A DNA stretch of 48,154 nucleotides from the NCBI GenBank assembly GCA_018335795.1, contig JAGXRP010000045.1, forward strand, positions 1 to 48,154, written 5' to 3'. The DNA is from Desulfobulbaceae bacterium (GTDB lineage: Bacteria > Bacteroidota > Ignavibacteria > Kapaibacteriales > UBA2268). The notes beneath the pieces are model-generated. The model was not told where the DNA came from. It made no database searches and saw only the letters and a list, made by a program, of their open reading frames with translations. Below are positions 1-6,577 of the stretch, in pieces (positions within the stretch are counted from its first letter, which is position 1; each line of letters starts with the position of its first letter). Position numbers and translations under genes: made by a program.

Positions 1-1
1 T

Positions 2-75
2 GGGCTCTTAGCTCAGTTGGTTAGAGCGCTACGTTGACATCGTAGAGGTCGCCGGTTCGAATCCTGTAGAGCCCA
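2..75 (+). tRNA. tRNA-Val (anticodon GAC)
   Basis: A cloverleaf can be drawn directly. The acceptor stem is GGGCTCT (2-8) with AGAGCCC (68-74), and A75 is the discriminator. The D stem is GCTC/GAGC (11-14, 24-27). The anticodon stem is CTACG/CGTAG (29-33, 41-45) with loop TTGACAT, placing GAC at 36-38. The T loop is TTCGAAT (56-62) on a stem with one C-T mismatch. CCA is not encoded (CAAAA follows the discriminator). GAC reads valine codons GUC/GUU. Confidence 0.95.
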
Positions 76-180
76 CAAAATTCTAAGTTTTTCGTATCAA
101 TACACCATAACCCAAGAACTGCCGAAAACATAGCCCATAAATTTATTCGTGGGGATTTTGGTTATATTGACTACTTTCCC

Positions 181-533
181 GTTCCGTCAGTTGTTCTAAT
201 GTTAGTGTATCGGCAAATGTTACAACCAACGACTATATTACAAATTCATCCCTATCCATTAGTTGCAACAACTGACGGGACATGTACACCAAATTCATAT
301 TTTAGTGTTCCGTCAGTTGTTCCCAAGTTAGTGTATCGGCAATTATTGCAACTTACGACTATATTACAGATTCATCCCTATCCATTAGTTATAACAACTG
401 ACGTGACATGTGCACCAAATTCATATTTTAGTGTTCCGTCAGTTGTTCCCAAGTTAGTGTATCGGCAATTATTGCAACTTACGACTATAATACAGATTTA
501 ACCCTATCCATTAGTTGCAACAACTGACGGGAC
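181..533. repeat. 126-bp tandem repeat (3 copies) with inverted ends in each unit
   Basis: Three direct copies with a 126-bp period start at 181, 307 and 433; the third lacks the last 25 bp. Within each copy a left arm GTTCCGTCAGTTGTT (for example 181-195) is matched about 70 bp later by its inverted counterpart AACAACTGACGGGAC (267-281, 393-407, 519-533). Each copy is therefore a roughly 101-bp element with 15-bp inverted termini, followed by a 25-bp spacer. The block lies between tRNA-Val and a convergent lipoprotein operon. An open frame runs through it because 126 is divisible by three, but its translation is only an echo of the repeat and has no start context, so it is not called a gene. 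Apart from the repeat, the stretch 76-617 shows only AT-rich spacer. Confidence 0.9.
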
Positions 534-617
534 AAAAAACTATTTTTTCACAATGCAAATGTTGATTAAATAATACAAATATTAAAAATGACAAATAAAA
601 ATATTTCATATTTTCTC

Positions 618-1070
618 CTAATATTTATATAAGACTAATTTATTTGAAGTTGTGTGTCCATTATTTTCAACTTCTATATTCAAATCCCCATTTGGTAAAT
701 CATTCACGAGACACTGTAAAGTTATCGTTGAGTGCTTCATAATTAATTTTACTTTCTCATCGTCAGAATTAAAACTACCGATTATTCTATTATTTGGTTC
801 AAGTTTATGTTTATCATACAAACCTATTACAATCAAAGTATCATTTTTGCTATATTTGACTTTAAAATCATTTAGATTATCAGTTTTTATAGCATATTGA
901 TAGTAATTAAGCCCTAACGTTAAAGTATCATTGTTGCTTATTGGGTTTGGGTATAAAATTGTCATTTCAAAAACAGAAGGTACTGGCAGTATATCATCAT
1001 CATTTTCGCAACTCTGAAAGTACATAAAAGCAATCAAAGTATAAATTAGAAGTTGATTTTTCGATTTCAT
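618..1070 (-). CDS. small lipoprotein of unknown function
   Basis: A 150-residue protein with a lipoprotein signal peptide: basic N-terminus, hydrophobic stretch, then a lipobox-like FQSC with Cys21, followed by acidic residues. The mature part is predicted beta-rich. It appears to be a distant paralogue of the next gene upstream (1067-1525). Both have a short segment ending in LYP or LAP after the lipid anchor, a central D-x-L-x-VIG motif and a C-terminal (L/F)(N/D)(I/L)EV strand. The start overlaps the stop of that neighbour by four bases (ATGA), so the two are probably translationally coupled. It is the last gene of the operon that begins near 2052. The function is not recognisable. Confidence 0.75.
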   Translation of the reverse strand: MKSKNQLLIYTLIAFMYFQSCENDDDILPVPSVFEMTILYPNPISNNDTLTLGLNYYQYAIKTDNLNDFKVKYSKNDTLIVIGLYDKHKLEPNNRIIGSFNSDDEKVKLIMKHSTITLQCLVNDLPNGDLNIEVENNGHTTSNKLVLYKY

Positions 1071-1525
1071 AATTTTACGCCCTTTGTACTTATAGTTAAT
1101 TGTTCACTGCTTTTTGCTCGATGATTCCCGATGATGACCTCTAAATCGAACGCACCGGAATATAGTCTTGTTGGTTGGCAATTTATAATGATTGCAAACT
1201 CGGTTAATGGTTCTATCCCTAATGATTCATAATTACCCAATAGCTCAACATCATTACCGTTTTTCTTCAATATTCCGATAACCGAAAGTGAATCATTAAT
1301 ATCTTTGTTACTTATCAAAACCTTCACATCACTAAGGGAGCTAATGTTGATATTGTTTTTAGGTACATCTAATACTACTGATAATTGACCGGTTCCATTG
1401 ATTACAAATGGAGCCAACATTCGTATTTTGAATGGTTCATCATCAGAAACGACAGATTTTTCGCAACCCGTAAATTGTAAAGTTACTAACAGTAACAATA
1501 AAATTGACATTACATTATATTTCAT
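1067..1525 (-). CDS. small lipoprotein of unknown function
   Basis: A 152-residue predicted lipoprotein. The hydrophobic signal is followed by FTGC (Cys21) and then charged residues. The mature domain is beta-rich and resembles the downstream neighbour at 618-1070, which suggests a tandem duplication. An AAAGGA Shine-Dalgarno sits inside the end of the upstream gene (stop at 1530-1532), five bases before this ATG, so the genes are tightly coupled. As the second gene of the operon, its expression should follow the leader and microsatellite at 1983-2052. No known family is recognised. Confidence 0.75.
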   Translation of the reverse strand: MKYNVMSILLLLLVTLQFTGCEKSVVSDDEPFKIRMLAPFVINGTGQLSVVLDVPKNNINISSLSDVKVLISNKDINDSLSVIGILKKNGNDVELLGNYESLGIEPLTEFAIIINCQPTRLYSGAFDLEVIIGNHRAKSSEQLTISTKGVKL

Positions 1526-1529
1526 AATT

Positions 1530-1952
1530 TTATTCCTTTTGACTGATAATCTTTTTTATTTCTTCATTTTCATTTTTTAGTTCGATGATGTATAGTGTAA
1601 GTTCTTCAATTTTTTTCAATAAGCGGGCTTGCATATCGCCAATTTCTACACCATTATTTGCTACTTCTTGAGCATTGGGAATTCCGGGCAAATGCTTGTT
1701 TGTTTTTATGAAATCTTCAAGTTCACTGAGAGATTTTAACTTATAGTCATTTTCGAAAACATAATCGGGACAACATGGTTCGCCAGAAAGTGATACTCTA
1801 ACTTCCTTAGCGCAAATGGTACCATCAACTACTAATCTCTCTGCAGGATTTTCCACACCACCAATCCCCACATGTCCACCAAGTGGAAAAATATTGGGAC
1901 AAGATTGTGCCTCTGTAAATGAATAGTTCGCAAAAAACATTGCTATTACCAT
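1530..1952 (-). CDS. exported protein with S74/endosialidase-chaperone-like C-terminus; start depends on an 8-bp microsatellite
   Basis: From the nearest ATG (1952) the protein has 140 residues. The region after about residue 55 carries a motif familiar from many Bacteroidota surface proteins: PDYVFENDYKL, then HLPGIP, then a final coiled coil (EIGDMQARLLKKIEELTLYI and on). This resembles the S74 peptidase/tail-spike intramolecular chaperone tail. The N-terminus from 1952 is hydrophobic and ends in FTEAQ, like a signal peptide, but has no basic n-region. The hydrophobic stretch extends in frame upstream of 1952 as QGPYIAVNIA, with no start of its own until the leader ATG at 2052, which is one base out of frame in this sequence. 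The true start is therefore probably 2052 when the octanucleotide count at 1983-2028 permits. First gene of a three-gene operon. Confidence 0.7.
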   Translation of the reverse strand: MVIAMFFANYSFTEAQSCPNIFPLGGHVGIGGVENPAERLVVDGTICAKEVRVSLSGEPCCPDYVFENDYKLKSLSELEDFIKTNKHLPGIPNAQEVANNGVEIGDMQARLLKKIEELTLYIIELKNENEEIKKIISQKE

Positions 1953-1959
1953 TGCAATA

Positions 1960-2052
1960 TTAACTGCAATGTAAGGTCCTTGTACTCTTGTACTCTTGTA
2001 CTCTTGTACTCTTGTACTCTTGTACTCTACTTTGTTGACCCGCTTGTTTCAT
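1960..2052 (-). CDS. 30-codon leader reading frame running through the octanucleotide repeat
   Basis: The ATG at 2052 follows AAAGGG with good spacing. The reading is MKQAGQQSRV, then a QEYKSTRV-type repeat, ending TLHCS and a TAA at 1960-1962. Its first codons match the leaders at 21357 and 22253 (MKQ-K-(G/D)-QLNRE). Three octamer units equal eight codons, so the repeat translates as an eight-residue basic period. The distance from this ATG to the ATG at 1952 is 100 bp. Adding one unit (108) or losing two (84) puts them in the same frame and would add a charged n-region to the signal peptide of the downstream gene. It is read here as the out-of-frame state of a longer gene rather than an independent peptide. 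Confidence 0.6.
   Translation of the reverse strand: MKQAGQQSRVQEYKSTRVQEYKSTRTLHCS
1983..2028. repeat. octanucleotide microsatellite, 5 full units plus a partial
   Basis: Five perfect copies of TACTCTTG (CAAGAGTA on the coding minus strand) occupy 1983-2022, followed by TACTCT at 2023-2028. The tract lies inside the translated leader of the minus-strand surface operon. An 8-bp unit changes reading frame with each gain or loss, which is the usual design of slipped-strand contingency loci. Confidence 0.95.
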
Positions 2053-2188
2053 GGGTATCCCTTTATAAATGTAAAAAATATATTATAGGCTTCCGCCTCT
2101 TACAATTTACCAAATATAAAAATCTTTTCTAATAATGTACTCTCCCTAAAAGTAATGACAGTTGAAAGAGTAAAAAGTTACAGGAGAA
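2053..2188 (-). promoter_or_regulatory. leader copy A: promoter-like block, UTR hairpin and RBS
   Basis: Read on the minus strand, 2188-2103 matches plus-strand 21220-21306 at about nine of ten positions by eye. The shared block contains a TATATTTG box (2118-2111), which fits the Bacteroidota TAnnTTTG -7 element, so transcription would start near 2104 with a UTR of about 50 nt. The UTR has the hairpin AGGC-GGAA-GCCT (2098-2087) and an AAAGGG Shine-Dalgarno just before the ATG at 2052. The stretch 1953-2295 is otherwise only this leader, the microsatellite and the short thyX upstream region. Confidence 0.7.
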
Positions 2189-2271
2189 AGGAAAATATTT
2201 TCACTTCCATATTTTCTCCCCAAATTTTTCATAATCGAAAATAAATACTTATGTTTGTTATCTTGTAAAAG

Positions 2272-2279
2272 TATATTTG
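2272..2279 (+). promoter_or_regulatory. possible -7 element for thyX
   Basis: TATATTTG matches the Bacteroidota TAnnTTTG -7 consensus and lies 16 bp before the TTG start of thyX, giving a very short UTR. A TTTG at 2254-2257 is closer than the usual -33 spacing, so the assignment is weak. Confidence 0.3.
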
Positions 2280-2295
2280 AATTTAGAAATCTTGA

Positions 2296-3144
2296 TTGGA
2301 TGACAAATTGGAAAATGAAATAAAATGCCTCGATAAGGGCTTTGTGAGATTGGTGGACGTGATGGGCGATGATTCGTCAATCGTCCAAGCGGCTCGTGTG
2401 TCCTATGGCAAAGGCACTAAGACTGTGAATGAGGACCGCGGTTTGATACGGTATTTGATGCGTCACAAACACACTACCCCATTCGAAATGGTTGAGTTTA
2501 AGTTCCACGTTAAGCTGCCGATTTTCGTTGCTCGACAATGGATACGACATCGCACAGCTAACGTGAACGAGTATAGCGGCAGATATTCCGAGATGAAGGA
2601 CGAATTTTATTTGCCTTCAACGGAGCAAATCCGCACCCAAAGCGTAATCAATAAGCAAGGTCGTGCAGATGAAACGCTTCCGTCAGAGCATACAGCGGAG
2701 ATATTGGATTCTACCCAAGCTCACTACGAGACCTCTTTTGAATTGTATCAATCGCTACTCGAAAAAGGGCTAACGCGTGAGCTGTCCCGCATGGTACTTC
2801 CGGTCGCGAACTATACGGAATGGTATTGGAAAATTGATTTGCACAATCTTTTCCACTTCCTGAAATTGCGTTTGGATACTCATGCTCAGTACGAAATCAG
2901 AGTCTATGCTGAAGCTATGGCAGAGCTCGTGAAGGCAATTGTACCTCTTGCATGGGAGGCTTACGAACATTATATGCTGAATTCGATAATGCTGACTCAA
3001 GGTGAATTGTCAATTTTAGCAGATATGCTTCCACCGACCGAGCTTGATGTAGAGCAGTGTTTAAAGTATGGTCTGAGCAAACGCGAAGCCGGAGAATTTG
3101 TTGATAAATATAATAAAATCAAGAAATTATCATCGAATGAATAA
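2296..3144 (+). CDS. thyX: flavin-dependent thymidylate synthase ThyX
   Basis: Makes dTMP from dUMP with methylene-tetrahydrofolate, using FAD and NADPH instead of the ThyA mechanism. The ThyX signature RHRx7S is present as RHRTANVNEYS (residues 84-94), followed by GRYSE. The family-typical VQAARVSYGKGTK and TPFEMVEFKFH are also seen. The 282-residue length is at the long end of normal. The start is taken as TTG at 2296, because a TGA lies in frame immediately upstream and the conserved GFVRLVDVMGDD begins by residue 15. The next ATG, at residue 23, would cut into the conserved region. No strong Shine-Dalgarno is visible. Nothing in the window suggests a second thymidylate synthase. Confidence 0.96.
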   Translation: MDDKLENEIKCLDKGFVRLVDVMGDDSSIVQAARVSYGKGTKTVNEDRGLIRYLMRHKHTTPFEMVEFKFHVKLPIFVARQWIRHRTANVNEYSGRYSEMKDEFYLPSTEQIRTQSVINKQGRADETLPSEHTAEILDSTQAHYETSFELYQSLLEKGLTRELSRMVLPVANYTEWYWKIDLHNLFHFLKLRLDTHAQYEIRVYAEAMAELVKAIVPLAWEAYEHYMLNSIMLTQGELSILADMLPPTELDVEQCLKYGLSKREAGEFVDKYNKIKKLSSNE

Positions 3145-3201
3145 CTTTTATCGGTTTGAAACGTTAATAAGTGTGTTTAAAATGTAATTGGAGTATTAAT
3201 A

Positions 3202-3909
3202 GTGAATAAATTTTTGTTAAGTCTATTTTTGGTATGTTTGGTTTCAAATTTTGCATGGTCAGCTGAAAAAGTGTCTGTAGAGCAAGTAATGGAACGATTC
3301 ATGAAAGCGAAGAATTTCGACAAACTTGCTGAATTAAAAGATTTTCATGCTATAATGGAACAATCGGCAGAAGCTCGTGCTACAAAAATTAATTATTATT
3401 TTTTAAAAGAGTACTACCATAGATTGAATATCACCGGTCCTGCTCCGATTCATGCAGTATATGATGGCGAAAAATCATGGGTGAAACCGGCAGCTATGTC
3501 TACAATCCCGGGTGATCCGGAAATAGAGAGCCAATTAGTATTGATGTATGAAATCATTTTCACACCTATTTACGGAAAATTGGAAACATTGAAGTTTGAA
3601 TTATCTGAGTTGAGCACCTTTGGTGGCGAGAACTTTTATCATATTTCGATGATAGATAATGACGGAATCTTCACAGAATTGTACATAGATACTGTGAATT
3701 ATGATTTGCGAAAAGTAGTCAAATTGATACGATACCAAGAAAATGATGTACCATTTGAAATGTATTTGGATGATTACCAAGTTGTAAACGACATCCGAAT
3801 TCCTTTCCAAGTTGTCGCATCACGCATCAATGAGCCACTGAAATTTAAGATAATCGAAATCAAATTCGACTTAGGAATGAATAAATTTGATTTCAGAAGA
3901 CCACAATAA
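3202..3909 (+). CDS. exported protein, LolA-fold (outer-membrane lipoprotein-sorting) type
   Basis: A 235-residue protein with a clear Sec signal peptide ending near AWSA (residue 21), translated from GTG at 3202. The mature chain has alternating beta-strands with phrases such as HAVYDGEKSW, FYHISMID, ELYIDTVNYDLRKVV and DDYQVVNDIRIPFQV, as in the LolA/LolB-like superfamily where a beta-sheet binds lipid or acyl groups. The next gene (3936) has the same fold pattern, so the two look like a tandem pair 26 bp apart. The exact substrate is unknown, and a role as a true lipoprotein carrier is not demonstrated by the sequence. Confidence 0.75.
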   Translation: MNKFLLSLFLVCLVSNFAWSAEKVSVEQVMERFMKAKNFDKLAELKDFHAIMEQSAEARATKINYYFLKEYYHRLNITGPAPIHAVYDGEKSWVKPAAMSTIPGDPEIESQLVLMYEIIFTPIYGKLETLKFELSELSTFGGENFYHISMIDNDGIFTELYIDTVNYDLRKVVKLIRYQENDVPFEMYLDDYQVVNDIRIPFQVVASRINEPLKFKIIEIKFDLGMNKFDFRRPQ

Positions 3910-3935
3910 TTTAATTTAATTTAGGAGTTTTTATT

Positions 3936-4661
3936 ATGCGCATATTAGCAACAACAATTTTACTTTTATTTACATTATCATTTGTATCAGTCCAAGCCAA
4001 TGATGTTACTGATATTCTTGAAAAATGTTATAAAGCAACCGGTGGAAAAGAAAAAATCAATTCCATCGAATCCGTTAAAATTAAAGGTGTAATGGATTTA
4101 CCATCTCAAGGTTTGAGTGTTGGCATATATTATGTCTCAAAAAAGCCCAAAATGTACATGGAAAATGAAGTAATGGGTATGAAAATCACTTCCGCATATG
4201 ACGGAAATGAAGTATGGAACATTAATCCCATGGCAGGGAACGAACCAAAAGTACTTACCGGTCCCGAAGCAGACATGACGAAATCACAGTTAGAAGGGTT
4301 TTTGAATTTGGCGGCATTGCCATTCGATGGATATGTAGAGCAAGGCATCAAAGCCGAATATAAAGGTATTAAGTTGGTTGATAGTACCAAATCATGCCAT
4401 GTTATCACCTTTATCGAAACTGACGGTAGTACAGCTGATGTTTATTTCGATGCTATAACCTTTCTAATGTACAAAACTCAACAAAATGTCGGTGGGCAAA
4501 ACGTTGAAACTTTTGTCTTAGACAGATTGAAAAACAAGGGTATTATTTATCCAAAATCTATCGAAATCAAGACTGATGGTGTTATTTCTCAAAAATTGAA
4601 TTTCTCGGAAATAGACACAAATTTTGATGTAGATGATAATATATTTAAAATGCCAAAATAA
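3936..4661 (+). CDS. exported outer-membrane lipoprotein-sorting-like protein
   Basis: A 241-residue protein with a signal peptide (RILATTILLLFTLSFVSVQA, cleaved near residue 21). The next segment, DILEKCYKATGGKEKINSIESVKIKG, is the typical opening of Bacteroidota outer-membrane lipoprotein-sorting-like proteins. Later strands include TSAYDGNEVWNINP and ADVYFDAITFLMYK. A good GGAG Shine-Dalgarno (TTTAGGAGTTTTTATT) precedes the ATG. It follows the 3202 gene in the same direction and is closed by a strong terminator at 4683-4720. The fold suggests binding of lipid or acyl chains in the periplasm; the precise role is unknown. Confidence 0.78.
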   Translation: MRILATTILLLFTLSFVSVQANDVTDILEKCYKATGGKEKINSIESVKIKGVMDLPSQGLSVGIYYVSKKPKMYMENEVMGMKITSAYDGNEVWNINPMAGNEPKVLTGPEADMTKSQLEGFLNLAALPFDGYVEQGIKAEYKGIKLVDSTKSCHVITFIETDGSTADVYFDAITFLMYKTQQNVGGQNVETFVLDRLKNKGIIYPKSIEIKTDGVISQKLNFSEIDTNFDVDDNIFKMPK

Positions 4662-4682
4662 TCAGACCATTTAATAGTCTTT

Positions 4683-4720
4683 AAGACGAATTTACATGAT
4701 AGTAAATTCGTCTTTTTTTT
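4683..4720 (+). terminator. rho-independent terminator
   Basis: A 12-bp perfect stem AAGACGAATTTA / TAAATTCGTCTT (4683-4694, 4703-4714) with an 8-nt loop runs into a T tract. It closes the two-gene unit 3202-4661. Confidence 0.92.
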
Positions 4721-4777
4721 GTTATTTTGATATAAAAATTTTGTAAAATAAAAATAAAATATTGAGGAGAAATCCAA

Positions 4778-6520
4778 ATGCGTGTAGAAGTGGTAATGCC
4801 AAAAATGGGCGAGTCTTTGCAAGAAGGGACAGTTACAAAATGGATGAAGAAAGTTGGTGAAAAAGTCGAACGTGACGAGATGATACTCGAAATCTCGACT
4901 GATAAAGTTGATACGGAAGTTCCCTCGCCTAACGAAGGCGTTTTAGCTGAAATACTTGTAGAAGAAGGCGAAACTGTCGAAGTTGGAACCGCAATAGCTA
5001 TTATCGAAACAGATGCTTCAGAATCAGCAGAATCAAAGACCGAGACACCAAAAGAAGAACCAAAGGCTCCTTCGGAATCCAAAGAAAACCCCAAAGCAGC
5101 TACGGAACCTAAGCAAGAAAAGGAAGCACCTAAAGCAAGCGTCAAAGGCGGAAAAATTACTGAAGTTGTGATGCCTAAGATGGGTGAATCACTTCAAGAA
5201 GGAACTGTTACCAAATGGCTCGTCAAGGTTGGCGAAAACGTAGAACGTGACCAGATGATACTTGAAATTTCGACAGACAAAGTTGACACAGAAGTTCCAT
5301 CACCTGTGGACGGTATTTTAGCTGAAATCATGGTTCAAGAAGGCGAAACAGTCGAAGTTGGAGTACCTATTGCAAAAATCTCGAGTGGTGGCACAGTTGG
5401 AGAAAAATCGGCACCAGTTTCTACTGCTGGGGAGTCACAAGAAGTAAAAGCTGAAACAAATAATGAATCAAAAGCCGAAACTAAATCGGCACCACAAGCA
5501 AGTATCACAGTACCCGCCGGAGGTGGCACTAAAGAGATCCCACCTCGCGATGGCGAAAACTTCTACTCACCATTAGTTAGAAAAATTGCTCAAGATAACG
5601 GAGTTACACTCGAGGAACTCAGACAAATCAAAGGCTCTGGCGTGGAAGGTAGAATTAACAAAAATGATATTTTGGATTATATCGAAAATCGTAGCTCGGC
5701 TCCTGCTCCTAAAGCTGCACCTTCCGCACCGGCTGCAGCGGCTCCAAAAGCAACTTCTACTGTGCCTGCTACACCTTCAGCACCGCAAATTTCATTGCCT
5801 ACAGGTGATGATGTTGAAGTTATTCCTATGAATAGGATTCGCCAGCTGATTTCAGACCATATGGTATATTCCAAGCATACATCAGCACATGTTACAAGTG
5901 TTGCAGAGGTTGACGTGACAGGTATTGTTAACTTTAGGAATAAATTCAAGCAAGAATTTGAAAATCGAGAAGGATTCAAGCTCACTTACACACCTTTCTT
6001 TGCTCAAGCTGTAATTGATGCAATTCGTCAATTTCCGATGGTTAATATTAGTGTTGACGGGAAAAATATTCTTCGCCATAAGAGAATAAATCTGGGTATT
6101 GCTACAGCACTTCCCGATGGCAACTTGATTGTGCCCGTAATTAAGGGTTCCGATATGCTCAATATCACCGGAGTAGCACGCTCAATTTATGATTTGGCGA
6201 ACAGAGCACGCAATAAAAAATTAAGCCCTGACGAAATTCAAGGCGGAACAGTCACTTTGACTAATGTCGGCACTTTTGGTACTTTGTTCGGCACTCCGAT
6301 TATAAACCAGCCACAATGTGCTATATTTGGTGTTGGTGCAATCAAGAAAAGACCAATGGTTAAAGAAATCGAAGGAAACGATTTGATTTTAGTTCGTCAA
6401 ATGATGTATGCGTCAATAACATACGACCACAGAGTGATTGACGGTATGTTAGCCGGGCAAACATTGGCTGCAGTGGTTAAAAATCTTGAAAGTATGAACG
6501 AAAAAACAATTGTTATTTAA
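4778..6520 (+). CDS. dihydrolipoamide acyltransferase (E2) of a 2-oxoacid dehydrogenase complex, two lipoyl domains
   Basis: A 580-residue E2 core enzyme that passes acyl groups from the E1 decarboxylase to CoA via lipoyl-lysine. Two lipoyl domains (about 1-77 and 126-202) each carry the lipoylation motif DKVDTEV, with Lys43 and Lys168. They are joined by Ala/Pro/Glu/Lys-rich linkers. A peripheral subunit-binding domain lies at about 262-303 (YSPLVRKIAQ, then GRINKNDIL). The C-terminal catalytic domain contains HRVIDG (His551, Asp555). The opening PKMGESLQEGTVTKW is typical of 2-oxoglutarate or branched-chain enzymes, and the sequence does not settle the substrate. E1 and E3 are not adjacent. 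A GAGGAG Shine-Dalgarno precedes the ATG. The two lipoyl domains are nearly identical, pointing to internal duplication or gene conversion. Confidence 0.95.
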   Translation: MRVEVVMPKMGESLQEGTVTKWMKKVGEKVERDEMILEISTDKVDTEVPSPNEGVLAEILVEEGETVEVGTAIAIIETDASESAESKTETPKEEPKAPSESKENPKAATEPKQEKEAPKASVKGGKITEVVMPKMGESLQEGTVTKWLVKVGENVERDQMILEISTDKVDTEVPSPVDGILAEIMVQEGETVEVGVPIAKISSGGTVGEKSAPVSTAGESQEVKAETNNESKAETKSAPQASITVPAGGGTKEIPPRDGENFYSPLVRKIAQDNGVTLEELRQIKGSGVEGRINKNDILDYIENRSSAPAPKAAPSAPAAAAPKATSTVPATPSAPQISLPTGDDVEVIPMNRIRQLISDHMVYSKHTSAHVTSVAEVDVTGIVNFRNKFKQEFENREGFKLTYTPFFAQAVIDAIRQFPMVNISVDGKNILRHKRINLGIATALPDGNLIVPVIKGSDMLNITGVARSIYDLANRARNKKLSPDEIQGGTVTLTNVGTFGTLFGTPIINQPQCAIFGVGAIKKRPMVKEIEGNDLILVRQMMYASITYDHRVIDGMLAGQTLAAVVKNLESMNEKTIVI

Positions 6521-6545
6521 TTATATTTAGCATTAAATAAATTCA

Positions 6546-6577
6546 AAAGGGGTTATTACTATAATAACTCCTTTTTT
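6546..6577. terminator. terminator between convergent genes
   Basis: The stem AAAGGGGTTATTA / TAATAACTCCTTT (6546-6558, 6562-6574; one G-T pair) has a 3-nt loop and T tract. It lies between the convergent E2 and glycogen phosphorylase genes; A residues on the other side allow action in both directions. Confidence 0.85.

Noticed and set aside
199-501. 100-codon open frame through the tandem repeat
   Set aside because: The translation is only the 42-residue echo of the 126-bp repeat, with no ribosome-binding site, signal peptide or recognisable domain; better explained as non-coding repeat.
181-533. CRISPR-like array
   Set aside because: The repeated unit is over 100 bp, the 25-bp spacers are nearly identical to each other, and no cas genes are present.
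4681-5145. 154-codon antisense frame rich in Ser/Val/Gly
   Set aside because: It is the shadow of the E2 lipoyl domain and linker on the other strand; composition mirrors the Glu/Lys/Ala-rich sense protein.
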